This document shows, one piece after another, positions 1 to 5,361 of a DNA stretch of 5,361 nucleotides. Where the stretch lies: NCBI GenBank assembly GCA_035495815.1, contig DATJFH010000033.1:1-5361 (forward strand), read 5' to 3'. Position numbers and translations under genes: made by a program. The notes beneath the pieces were generated by a model. That model was not told the origin of the DNA and made no database searches. It saw only the letters and a program-made list of their open reading frames with translations. How positions within the stretch are numbered: the stretch's first letter is position 1; every line of letters begins with the position of its first letter. This DNA is from DATJFH01 sp035495815 (GTDB lineage Bacteria > Acidobacteriota > Terriglobia > Bryobacterales > Bryobacteraceae).

Positions 1-202
1 ATTCCGGCCGGTTCTCGCTCCAGAAAAGAACTTTGTCGCCCTTGCCGATTCCCGCCTCGCGAAGCCTCCCCGCGAACACGCCCGCGGCGCGCACGACATC
101 GGCGTAGCTGTAGCTGCGGCGCCGGTATCCATCGTCATGAACCAGGAATTCGCCCGAGTGCTGCTTAAACCCGGCGAAGAAATCGAGAAGTGTCTGGTGC
201 AC
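1..202 (-). CDS. AMP-binding acyl-CoA synthetase, N-terminal fragment (3' end outside window)
   Basis: My own reading of the minus strand from a GTG at 200-202 gives 67 codons that stay open to the left edge. The product starts VHQTLLDFFAGF and continues through FLVHDDGYRRRSYSYADV and GIGKGDKVLFWSENRPE. This is the usual opening of long-chain fatty-acid CoA ligases and related AMP-dependent synthetases: a short helix, a YRRRSYSY strand, the helix carrying the RLREAGIGKGD turn, and the strand before the conserved ENRPE. The family activates carboxylic acids to acyl-adenylates with ATP and then forms the CoA thioester. The catalytic motifs (P-loop-like STG box, A8 hinge) would lie beyond the edge, so substrate cannot be judged. 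GTG is the only sensible start, because the in-frame codon just upstream is the TAA stop of the ATPase gene. A GAAGGA at 221-226 (minus) lies 18 nt upstream, far for a Shine-Dalgarno, so translational coupling to the upstream gene is likely. Confidence 0.85.
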   Translation of the reverse strand, partial: MHQTLLDFFAGFKQHSGEFLVHDDGYRRRSYSYADVVRAAGVFAGRLREAGIGKGDKVLFWSENRPE

Positions 203-802
203 TTACTGAATCGTACTCTGTCCTTCAATGCCCAGATCGGAGGAGGCGATGTTCTTATTGATATGGTTGTCGAGGTTGATGACGTAGGTTTCGGCGGCTT
301 CGATCAGGATCGGAGAGTGCGTCGCCGCAATCACGCGGAATTTCTTCTGGTCCACCAGCTCCATCATCATCTTCAGAATGCGGCGCTGATTGGATTGGGA
401 GAGCGCCATCTCCGGCTCGTCGAGCAGCAGCACGGTCTGATCGGGCAGGCTGGGAAAATTTTCGCGAAACATCGCCAGCATCACCTGTCCGTGGCTGGCC
501 ATCTGCAGGAACTCTTTCATGCGCGGATCGTCATCGAAGAAATCGAGCTGCGTGCGCGGATTGTGCTGTTCGGCGTCGAAGAGGAAAACCTTCTTGAATT
601 CGGCTTTGCCCGGGTCGAGCCGGTAGATGTACCCATCCACCTTGTCGCCCTGCAGAGCGTAGTGGATCGAATGCAGAAGCGTCGATTTGCCGGACCCGTT
701 ATCGCCCGTGAGCATGATCAGCGGATGGGAAAGATCCACGATCAGCGGCATGTGGAAGTTCAAATTAACGAATACAGGGTGGGCGAGAATTTTCAAATAC
801 AT
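203..802 (-). CDS. Small P-loop AAA/ABC-type ATPase (predicted ATPase, COG3910-like)
   Basis: This is a complete 199-aa protein starting MYLKILAHPVFV. Visible motifs are Walker A GDNGSGKS (residues 33-40), an ABC-signature-like ASHGQ (102-106), Walker B VLLLDEPE (124-131) with the catalytic Glu129, a D-loop-like ALSQ (133-136), and the switch His in ATHSP (160-164, His162). This order is that of RecF/SMC/ABC-class ATPases. The SHGQ signature and DEPEMALS string resemble the stand-alone predicted ATPases of COG3910, which are, from memory, somewhat longer. Only about 60 residues separate Walker A from the signature, so there is no room for an SMC- or Rad50-like coiled coil, and no TOPRIM or nuclease domain follows as in OLD proteins. 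No membrane segment is seen, so it is probably cytoplasmic. The frame is open upstream to 1228, but that part is antisense to the AsmA-like gene and reads as low-quality sequence. The ATG at 800-802 fits the start of the first beta strand, though no clear Shine-Dalgarno precedes it. The substrate is unknown. It is cotranscribed with the acyl-CoA synthetase. Confidence 0.88.
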   Translation of the reverse strand: MYLKILAHPVFVNLNFHMPLIVDLSHPLIMLTGDNGSGKSTLLHSIHYALQGDKVDGYIYRLDPGKAEFKKVFLFDAEQHNPRTQLDFFDDDPRMKEFLQMASHGQVMLAMFRENFPSLPDQTVLLLDEPEMALSQSNQRRILKMMMELVDQKKFRVIAATHSPILIEAAETYVINLDNHINKNIASSDLGIEGQSTIQ

Positions 803-836
803 TGCTGGTATCAGTATATCGTCAGGGTCTTCCCCA
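803..836. promoter_or_regulatory. 34-bp divergent intergenic region with candidate promoter elements
   Basis: This short stretch separates the start codons of the minus-strand ATPase and the plus-strand AsmA-like gene and must supply or overlap signals for both. It is clearly more AT-rich than its flanks. On the minus strand, TATACT (positions 813-818) matches the -10 consensus well. It ends 10 nt before the ATPase ATG, so transcription from it would give almost no 5' leader. No good -35 hexamer lies 16-18 nt upstream of it. On the plus strand, AGGG (824-827) lies 9 nt before the AsmA-like ATG and may be a weak Shine-Dalgarno. A plus-strand promoter would have to overlap the ATPase 5' end; TTTTCA at 790-795 is only a faint -35 candidate. 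All assignments are by eye. Confidence 0.35.
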
Positions 837-2408
837 ATGGCGGTTGGCGTGCAACGTTTCTTGCCGGTGCACGAAACAGCAAAACTGTCTCGGCGGTCGA
901 AGTGGCTGATTGGCGCCGGCCTTCTTCTGGCCGGCGTTGGCGCGGCGGCGATCGTGCTCGCCGGGCGTCTCGGACCGGCTCTTCGCGGAAGCGTTGTTGA
1001 GGCTATCGCCCGGCGCTTTGCCAGCGACGTGGAACTCAAATCCCTGGATGTGTCCATGTTCCCCATGCGCGCCAGCGGGCAGGGCCTGATCCTGCGCCAG
1101 CACGGCCGCACGGACGTGCCCCCGCTTATCTCGATTGACAGATTTTCGGTGGACGGCGGCCTGCTCGGTTTAATCACCACACCTAAACGCGTCCGCAAGG
1201 TGCGGCTCGATGGGCTCCGAATCATCATTCCAAAAGGACGGCCTTCGCCGCAGCAAGATCGGTCGGAAGGTCACAAATCCTCCACGGCTGCGTTTCTGAT
1301 CGAGGAGATCGTCGCTGACGGCGCGGTTCTGCAAATCCTGCCGAAAGACGAGGGAAAGGATCCACTCACCTTCGATCTCTACAAACTGACTCTAAGGAAC
1401 GCCGGCAAAGGTCGGCCCATGTCCTATCGCGCCAGCCTCAAGAATGCGAAGCCGCCGGGAATGATCGAAACTACCGGCGAGTTCGGCCCCTGGCAAAGCG
1501 ATGAACCGAGCGAGACGCCGGTATCCGGGAACTATACTTTCCGAAACGCCGACCTTTCGGTGTTCAAAGGCATATCCGGCAAGCTCTCTTCCGACGGAAA
1601 ATTCCGCGGCCAGCTCGGCCATATCGAAGCCGATGGATTTACCGACACACCCGATTTCGCCCTGGACATCAGCAGCCATAGCGTGCATCTCAAAAATCAG
1701 TTCCACGCCATTATCGACGGCGGCGACGGCGACACATTGCTGCAGCCGGTAGACGGCCAGTTTTTGAATTCCACGGTTCAAGCCCGGGGCGGTGTAACTG
1801 GCACACCGCAAGTGAAGGGCAAGACTGTCGATCTCGACGCAACCGTTTCAAAATCCCGGCTGGAAGACATGCTCCAGCTTGCAATGAAGTCCGACCGGCC
1901 ATTCATGAAAGGGGATGTGAATGTCCGCACGAAGATCGTGATCCCTCCGGGCGATCGGGATGTGGTCGACAAGTTGATTCTCAAAGGCGCATTCGACGTC
2001 TCCAGCGCAAAGTTTCTGAAGGTCAGCATTCAGGATAAGGTCGATACACTGAGCCGCCGCGGCAAGGGAGAAACGGACGACACAGAATCGGAAGGGGACG
2101 TCGCTTCCAATCTAAAAGGAACCTTCCAATTGAAGAACGGCGTAATGGAGTTTTCCAAACTTTCGTTCCGAGTGCCGGGGGCGCTCATTCAACTTCATGG
2201 AACCTATGGGCTCCGCACCGAGGCGATCGACTTTCACGGCACGGCGCAGACCGACGCCAAGCTTTCCGAAATGACCACCGGCTTCAAGTCTTTCCTGCTG
2301 CGGGCCGGCGATCCATTTTTCAAGAAGAACAAGTCCGGCGCTGTTATCCCGATCAAGATCACCGGAACCAGAAGCCAGCCTGCCTTCGGCCTGGAGTTGA
2401 GAAAGTAG
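837..2408 (+). CDS. AsmA-like membrane-anchored protein
   Basis: This is a 523-aa protein with a short basic N-terminus, one hydrophobic segment at about residues 23-43 (WLIGAGLLLAGVGAAAIVLAG), and then a long beta-rich body. The topology predicts an inner-membrane anchor with the bulk in the periplasm. Features typical of AsmA/TamB-like proteins are the post-anchor helix with a DVELKSLDVSMFP strand (about 64-76), a second strand set with the VRKVRLDGLRIIIP pattern (119-132), and the C-terminal AsmA-like block at about 425-523. That block contains GTFQLKNGVMEFSKLSF, a VPGALIQLHGTYGL strand pair, and the ending PIKITGTRSQPAFGLEL. From family knowledge, AsmA-type proteins act in envelope lipid homeostasis, and larger relatives are implicated in phospholipid transport between membranes; the exact role here is unknown. 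A charged segment (about 407-423, rich in Asp, Glu, Arg and Lys) interrupts the body just before the C-terminal block. The frame is open back to 687, but that part is antisense to the ATPase. ATG at 837-839, with weak AGGG 9 nt upstream, is preferred. It is divergent from the ATPase and convergent with the NHL gene. Confidence 0.82.
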   Translation: MAVGVQRFLPVHETAKLSRRSKWLIGAGLLLAGVGAAAIVLAGRLGPALRGSVVEAIARRFASDVELKSLDVSMFPMRASGQGLILRQHGRTDVPPLISIDRFSVDGGLLGLITTPKRVRKVRLDGLRIIIPKGRPSPQQDRSEGHKSSTAAFLIEEIVADGAVLQILPKDEGKDPLTFDLYKLTLRNAGKGRPMSYRASLKNAKPPGMIETTGEFGPWQSDEPSETPVSGNYTFRNADLSVFKGISGKLSSDGKFRGQLGHIEADGFTDTPDFALDISSHSVHLKNQFHAIIDGGDGDTLLQPVDGQFLNSTVQARGGVTGTPQVKGKTVDLDATVSKSRLEDMLQLAMKSDRPFMKGDVNVRTKIVIPPGDRDVVDKLILKGAFDVSSAKFLKVSIQDKVDTLSRRGKGETDDTESEGDVASNLKGTFQLKNGVMEFSKLSFRVPGALIQLHGTYGLRTEAIDFHGTAQTDAKLSEMTTGFKSFLLRAGDPFFKKNKSGAVIPIKITGTRSQPAFGLELRK

Positions 2409-2410
2409 CT

Positions 2411-5361
2411 TTACCGCACCGACATCGTCACCACGGGACTGGGCTGTCCGGCGATCGTGATCACGACCGGCGCCTGATCGCCCGGAGCGACACCACTCGG
2501 AACCTTCGCCTGAATCTGGTACGTGCCCGTCGTGCCAGGCAGCAATCCCGCGAACGACACCGCCGCATCCTGCCCGCCAATCGTCACCGAGGCAGGGCTC
2601 ACCGTTTTCGACGCTGGTTCCGGGGCGGCCATTCCCGCTGGGACAGCCGGGTCCACCGCGCCCAGCCCCGAGCAGCGAATCAGAATCGAATCTCCCGCCT
2701 TGGCCGGCGCCGCAGGACCGGCCAAAGTCTGCGACCCGTCGGCGGCGACCGTATAGATCAGGCCCTGCCCCTTGCCGGAATCGTCCGCGGTAAAGATGGC
2801 TGGCTGCGCCGAGGCCACCGCCATCGGCTGCGAACTGACATATTTGTTGCCCTGCTGCACCAGGACCTGGTAACGCGTGTTCACGCCGATATCGTACGGC
2901 AGCACGGCTTGAATCCGTCCCGGACTCACCGAGAACAGCGGCGCGGGACTTCCGGCTATCACGACCTGTGTTCCAGCAAGTTCGGTCGGCAGCGACCCGC
3001 CGCCCGACGAGGCCTCACCATCGGCGAGGCCGCTTCCGAAAATGGAGATGAGCCCTCCCGGGGCGAGCGGCGCGTCCGAGGAGAGACTCGCGGAACTGAC
3101 CACGCGATCGAGCAGCGGAGGCGCCGGATTCGGCTGCAGATTACCGGCCATCTGCACGCTGCCGTTCACATTCAGCGCGGGATTCACGGCTGCCACGTTG
3201 ACAGTCACTTGCGTCTGACGAGCATTCCGCGCCTGCCAGGTGCCCGTCCAGCGTCCATCTTTCAAGGAAGTGAGCGATAGCGGCGGATCGCCATTCGAAA
3301 ACGTGGCGACCACCGAGCCCGAGACCGCGGGGTTGCCGCAATCGTCAACGACCCTGGCTTCCACCGTCACCGGCCACGCCGCCGGAACGGCAAATCCGGA
3401 TCCGAGCGAGGTGGGAACCGGGAATAACCGCGTCGGCGTACAACCATCGGCGCCGCGGCCGGCGCCTGTGCTCGAGCCTGCGCCGACGACGAGCAGCAGC
3501 GCCAGCGTGCGCGCCGTTCCGTCGGCAAACTGTAGTGTCAGCGTGCCGCGTTGAAATCCGGACTTGACCTGGCTGGGGTTGGGCTGAATCACGATTCGAG
3601 TCGGCTGGCCCGGCATCACGGAGGCGTCGACCGGCTGTTGCGCAAACCAGTTGGTGGGATCCTGCGGAATCCGGCCCGACGTAAACGAGGTCGGCCGGCC
3701 GCTCACATTCGATACCAACACGCTTTGCGACGCCGGTGTCGGCTGGCCGGCGGCGCCGGTGAAGATCAATCCGGTGGGCCGCAGGATGGGTCCGGGGTCG
3801 CTTCCAGGCGGCAATACACTCAGCACGACGGTGACGTATTGCGGGCTGTTGTCGGCGCTGCCGGCGGTGACGCGCACGCGCCCATAATATTCGCCCGCAT
3901 CGAGACCCGCAGGATTCACCGCGACATCCACCAGCGGAACATCGAGTGAGGAGGCGTCGCTCGTTCCGCTGGCAGGCGTGACGATCAGCCAGTCGGCGCC
4001 ACCCGAAAGCGTGGACGCGGCCGCCGTCCACTGCATCACGCCGCGGCCGATATTCAGAATGCCGAAGTTCTGGCTCGGGACCGCGCCGCCTCCCGAAACG
4101 GCCGTGAACGTCATCCCGGTCTGCGATAGCAGAATGGTCTGCTGAACGGCCGTTACCGTCATGACGACGGGAATATCCAGCTTGTCGCCGGTGGCCGGAC
4201 TCAACGAGATCTGTCCCGTATAAGTGCCGGGCGGCAGGCCTTGCGGATTCGCCGTGATGGTCAAGGGTACGGGGACAAGCGGATTAGCGGTCCCCGAACC
4301 GGGCGCGACGCTAAGCCATGCGCCGGACGCCATCCGGGCGACGGCGGTGAAATTGACCAGGCCGCTGCCGTCATTCGAAACGTTCAACGTCTGGGTGGAG
4401 GCGGGCGATCCCTGGCCGAACGCATAGGACAACATATCGGGACGAGCCACCAACTTCGGCGGAGAGCCCGGGTCGACAGTCAGGCTCACGGCGACCGTTT
4501 TGCTGGGTGGATTGGCTACGGGCGAGGATATGGTGACCGCGCCGTTGTAGGCGCCCGGAGGCAGACCGTCGGGGTCCACCAGGATCTGCGCCGTGGAGGG
4601 AATGGTTCCGGTCAACGGCGTTGCGCTGAAGAGCCAGTCGCCTTGTAGCGAAATCGTGTAAGGGATGCCGGGCGCGGTGCTGGCCAGGCTCACGTTCTGC
4701 TCGGCGGTGGGAGGGCCGTTCAGCTTGCTCGAAAAGCTCAGCGAATCGCGCGACGCCAGCAGCGTCGGGGCGGCGGCGAAAATGGAGCGGATGCGGTCGT
4801 TCCCGGCGTCGGCAATGAGTAGATCGCCCCCGAGAAAGGCGAGGGAGGCCGGAAGGGAGACCGACGCTTCGGTAGCCAGGCCTCCGTCACCGCGGAACCC
4901 CGCTGCGCCGCGGCCTGCGATGGTCGAGATTATGCCGGCCGCGTTCACCACACGGATACGGTTGTTTCGGCGGTCGGCGATATAGAGATTACCGGTCCTG
5001 TCGAACAGCAAGCTCGCCGGGGCCCACAATCCGGTTGCCGTCGCCGCCACGCCGTCGCCGTAAAAGCCCTCCCTGCCATCGCCCGCGATTGTCGTAATGA
5101 CTCCGGCGCTCGAGACCTTGCGGACGCGGTTGTTATCGGTGTCGGCGATGTAGACGGTTCCGGCCGCGTCAATAGCTACGGCGGTCGGACGGTTAAGCTG
5201 CGCGCTCGCGGCGGGACTGTTATCCCCGCCGAAGCCGGACGTTCCGGAACCTGCCACCGCGGTCAGCGCGCCGCCCGCGGCCGCTTTGCGGACACGATGA
5301 TTCTCCGTATCGGCGACATAGAGATTGCCGGCCGAATCGAACGCCAGGCCGGAGGGCGCGT
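2411..5361 (-). CDS. Modular NHL-repeat / BACON-like / TIGR03437-type protein, probably exported (5' end outside window)
   Basis: The frame is open from the right edge to a TAA at 2411-2413, giving 982 visible residues; the true start and any signal peptide lie beyond 5361. Domain order from the N-terminal side is: at least four NHL beta-propeller repeats (5359-4769), four Ig-like BACON-type modules (4768-3479), a GADG linker and a two-cysteine Ig-like domain (3448-3140), a Pro/Asn linker, and a C-terminal domain of about 234 aa (3115-2414). That last domain I recognise as the TIGR03437 Solibacter type from its opening (VVSSASLSSDAPLAPGGLIS), IFGSGLAD, and VSPGRIQAVLPYD. NHL repeats form propellers that bind protein, RNA or glycans. 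BACON modules are proposed carbohydrate or mucin binders. No catalytic motif is visible. The protein is rich in Gly, Pro, Ser, Thr, Ala and Val with only three cysteines, as expected for an extracytoplasmic protein. It is likely a secreted or surface binding protein, but export is inferred. The GTG at 5255-5257 lies inside an NHL repeat and is not the start. Confidence 0.87.
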   Translation of the reverse strand, partial: APSGLAFDSAGNLYVADTENHRVRKAAAGGALTAVAGSGTSGFGGDNSPAASAQLNRPTAVAIDAAGTVYIADTDNNRVRKVSSAGVITTIAGDGREGFYGDGVAATATGLWAPASLLFDRTGNLYIADRRNNRIRVVNAAGIISTIAGRGAAGFRGDGGLATEASVSLPASLAFLGGDLLIADAGNDRIRSIFAAAPTLLASRDSLSFSSKLNGPPTAEQNVSLASTAPGIPYTISLQGDWLFSATPLTGTIPSTAQILVDPDGLPPGAYNGAVTISSPVANPPSKTVAVSLTVDPGSPPKLVARPDMLSYAFGQGSPASTQTLNVSNDGSGLVNFTAVARMASGAWLSVAPGSGTANPLVPVPLTITANPQGLPPGTYTGQISLSPATGDKLDIPVVMTVTAVQQTILLSQTGMTFTAVSGGGAVPSQNFGILNIGRGVMQWTAAASTLSGGADWLIVTPASGTSDASSLDVPLVDVAVNPAGLDAGEYYGRVRVTAGSADNSPQYVTVVLSVLPPGSDPGPILRPTGLIFTGAAGQPTPASQSVLVSNVSGRPTSFTSGRIPQDPTNWFAQQPVDASVMPGQPTRIVIQPNPSQVKSGFQRGTLTLQFADGTARTLALLLVVGAGSSTGAGRGADGCTPTRLFPVPTSLGSGFAVPAAWPVTVEARVVDDCGNPAVSGSVVATFSNGDPPLSLTSLKDGRWTGTWQARNARQTQVTVNVAAVNPALNVNGSVQMAGNLQPNPAPPLLDRVVSSASLSSDAPLAPGGLISIFGSGLADGEASSGGGSLPTELAGTQVVIAGSPAPLFSVSPGRIQAVLPYDIGVNTRYQVLVQQGNKYVSSQPMAVASAQPAIFTADDSGKGQGLIYTVAADGSQTLAGPAAPAKAGDSILIRCSGLGAVDPAVPAGMAAPEPASKTVSPASVTIGGQDAAVSFAGLLPGTTGTYQIQAKVPSGVAPGDQAPVVITIAGQPSPVVTMSVR
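2414..3115 (-). other. TIGR03437-type C-terminal domain
   Basis: This is the final 234 residues of the large minus-strand protein. It opens LLDRVVSSASLSSDAPLAPG, then IFGSGLAD, then VVIAGSPAPLFSVSPGRIQAV with LPYDIG, a V-L-V-Q-Q-G-N strand, AQPAIFTAD, GLIYTVAADGSQ, DSILIRCSGLGAVDP, VTIGGQDAAVSFAGLLPG and a last YQIQAKVPSGVAPGD turn. These strings are what I know as the domain shared by many Solibacter proteins of otherwise different architecture, at or near the C-terminus. It also recalls IPT/TIG-like folds in the VxIGGxxAxVxFAG segment. Its function is not established; a role in surface retention or secretion is a guess. The single cysteine at 2672-2674 is unpaired within the domain. Confidence 0.78.
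3140..3448 (-). other. Ig-like domain with a cysteine pair, between BACON-like modules and C-terminal domain
   Basis: This protein segment of about 103 residues begins at DGCTPTRLFPVP and runs through AAWPVTVEARVVDDCGNPAVSG, here named in parts, and FSNGDPPLSL to the strand before the Pro-rich linker at about 3133-3116. The two cysteines (codons 3440-3442 and 3338-3340) are 34 residues apart and could form a disulfide. VDDCGNP followed by a VxATFSNGDPPLSL strand and GRWTGTW looks like an Ig/invasin-like beta sandwich. I have an impression of similar segments before TIGR03437 domains in Solibacter-type proteins but cannot name a family with certainty. Confidence 0.5.
3479..4768 (-). repeat. 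Four BACON-like Ig modules in tandem
   Basis: Modules span about 4768-4469, 4459-4145, 4141-3809 and 3793-3479, roughly 100-111 residues each. Each opens with a strand such as LLASRDSLSF, LVARPDMLSYAF, ILLSQTGMTFTAV or ILRPTGLIFTGA. In the middle each has a tryptophan (codons at 4634-4636, 4316-4318, 3989-3991, 3647-3649) in the setting W-(L/F)-x-x-x-P, followed in modules 2 and 3 by SGT. A G-L-(P/D)-x-G-x-Y-x-G-x-(V/I) strand follows in modules 1-3, with a final strand ending in VxLTV or similar. This matches the BACON/BACON_2 pattern as I know it. Module 4 keeps the tryptophan and the final strands but has lost the SGT and GLPPGTY motifs. The family is proposed to bind glycans; that function is not shown by the sequence here. 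Confidence 0.75.
4769..5359 (-). repeat. NHL repeats (three full units plus one shortened unit)
   Basis: Within the large minus-strand gene, units begin at about 5356, 5188, 5020 and 4852. The first three are each exactly 56 residues (168 bp). The consensus is P(S/T/A)xLxFDxxGNLYIADxxNNRIRxVxxxGxIxTIAGxG, followed by GFxGDGxxAxxA and a Leu-containing turn. The YVAD/YIAD and NRVRK/NRIR strings are the classic NHL core strands. The fourth unit has LLIADAGNDRIRSIF but loses the TIAG...GFxGDG tail and runs straight into the first BACON-like module. At the DNA level the units differ at many synonymous sites, so the duplication is old. Further units probably lie to the right of the window to complete a propeller. 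Confidence 0.88.

Noticed and set aside
687..836. N-terminal extension of the AsmA-like frame by 50 codons
   Set aside because: It is antisense to the ATPase Walker A region and would place about 70 residues before the membrane anchor. The ATG at 837 gives a normal short cytoplasmic tail.
137..1000. Plus-strand open frame of 287 codons, rich in His, Arg and Glu
   Set aside because: It lies antisense to the ATPase, which carries complete Walker and signature motifs, and it overlaps the AsmA-like start. The product has no recognisable domain and its composition is typical of a shadow frame in GC-rich DNA.
803..1228. N-terminal extension of the ATPase frame by 142 codons
   Set aside because: The added sequence is Arg/Pro/Ser-rich with no domain and is antisense to the AsmA-like membrane anchor. 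The ATPase fold begins naturally at the ATG at 800-802.
3551..3949. Plus-strand open frame of 132 codons opposite the BACON-like array
   Set aside because: It is a shadow frame caused by high GC in the third position, with no motif, no convincing ribosome site, and complete antisense overlap with a well-supported gene.
3345..4031. Minus-strand open frame of 228 codons inside the large gene
   Set aside because: The product is extremely rich in Arg, Ala and Gly with no fold signature. It overlaps the BACON-like array in another frame.
5255..5257. GTG as the start codon of the large minus-strand gene
   Set aside because: The frame stays open to the window edge, and the 34 codons upstream read as an NHL repeat core (LYVADTENHRVRK), so the gene starts outside the window.
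4769..5361. Possible CRISPR array or DNA-level tandem repeat, given the regular 168-bp spacing
   Set aside because: The spacing comes from coding NHL repeats that differ at many synonymous positions. There are no short identical repeats with unique spacers.

Overview
This GC-rich window most likely comes from an acidobacterium of the Solibacter/Bryobacter type. The main evidence is the long minus-strand gene on the right. It combines NHL repeats, BACON-like Ig modules and a C-terminal domain that I recognise from memory as the Solibacter-type TIGR03437 domain. The AsmA-like protein on the plus strand also has the C-terminal style I associate with acidobacteria. No database search was possible, so the taxonomic call is an inference from protein style.

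Layout: (1) Positions 1-202, minus strand, hold the N-terminal 67 codons of an AMP-binding acyl-CoA synthetase that runs off the left edge. (2) Positions 203-802, minus strand, hold a complete small P-loop ATPase of 199 aa, placed immediately upstream of the synthetase; its TAA stop directly abuts the GTG start of that gene. (3) Positions 803-836 are a 34-bp divergent intergenic region and the only real intergenic DNA in the window. (4) Positions 837-2408, plus strand, encode a 523-aa membrane-anchored AsmA-like protein. (5) Positions 2411-5361, minus strand, encode at least 982 residues of a modular, probably exported protein whose N-terminus lies beyond the right edge. It converges on the AsmA-like gene with only 2 bp between the stop codons.

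The ATPase and acyl-CoA synthetase form an apparent two-gene operon. The AsmA-like gene is transcribed divergently from it, and the large NHL/BACON protein is probably an independent unit. The AsmA-like protein and the synthetase could both touch envelope or lipid metabolism, but nothing in the sequence links them directly. I see no RNA genes, mobile elements, CRISPR arrays or convincing terminators. The window is densely coding and mostly ordinary. The points of most interest are the compact gene junctions and the modular architecture of the large protein.
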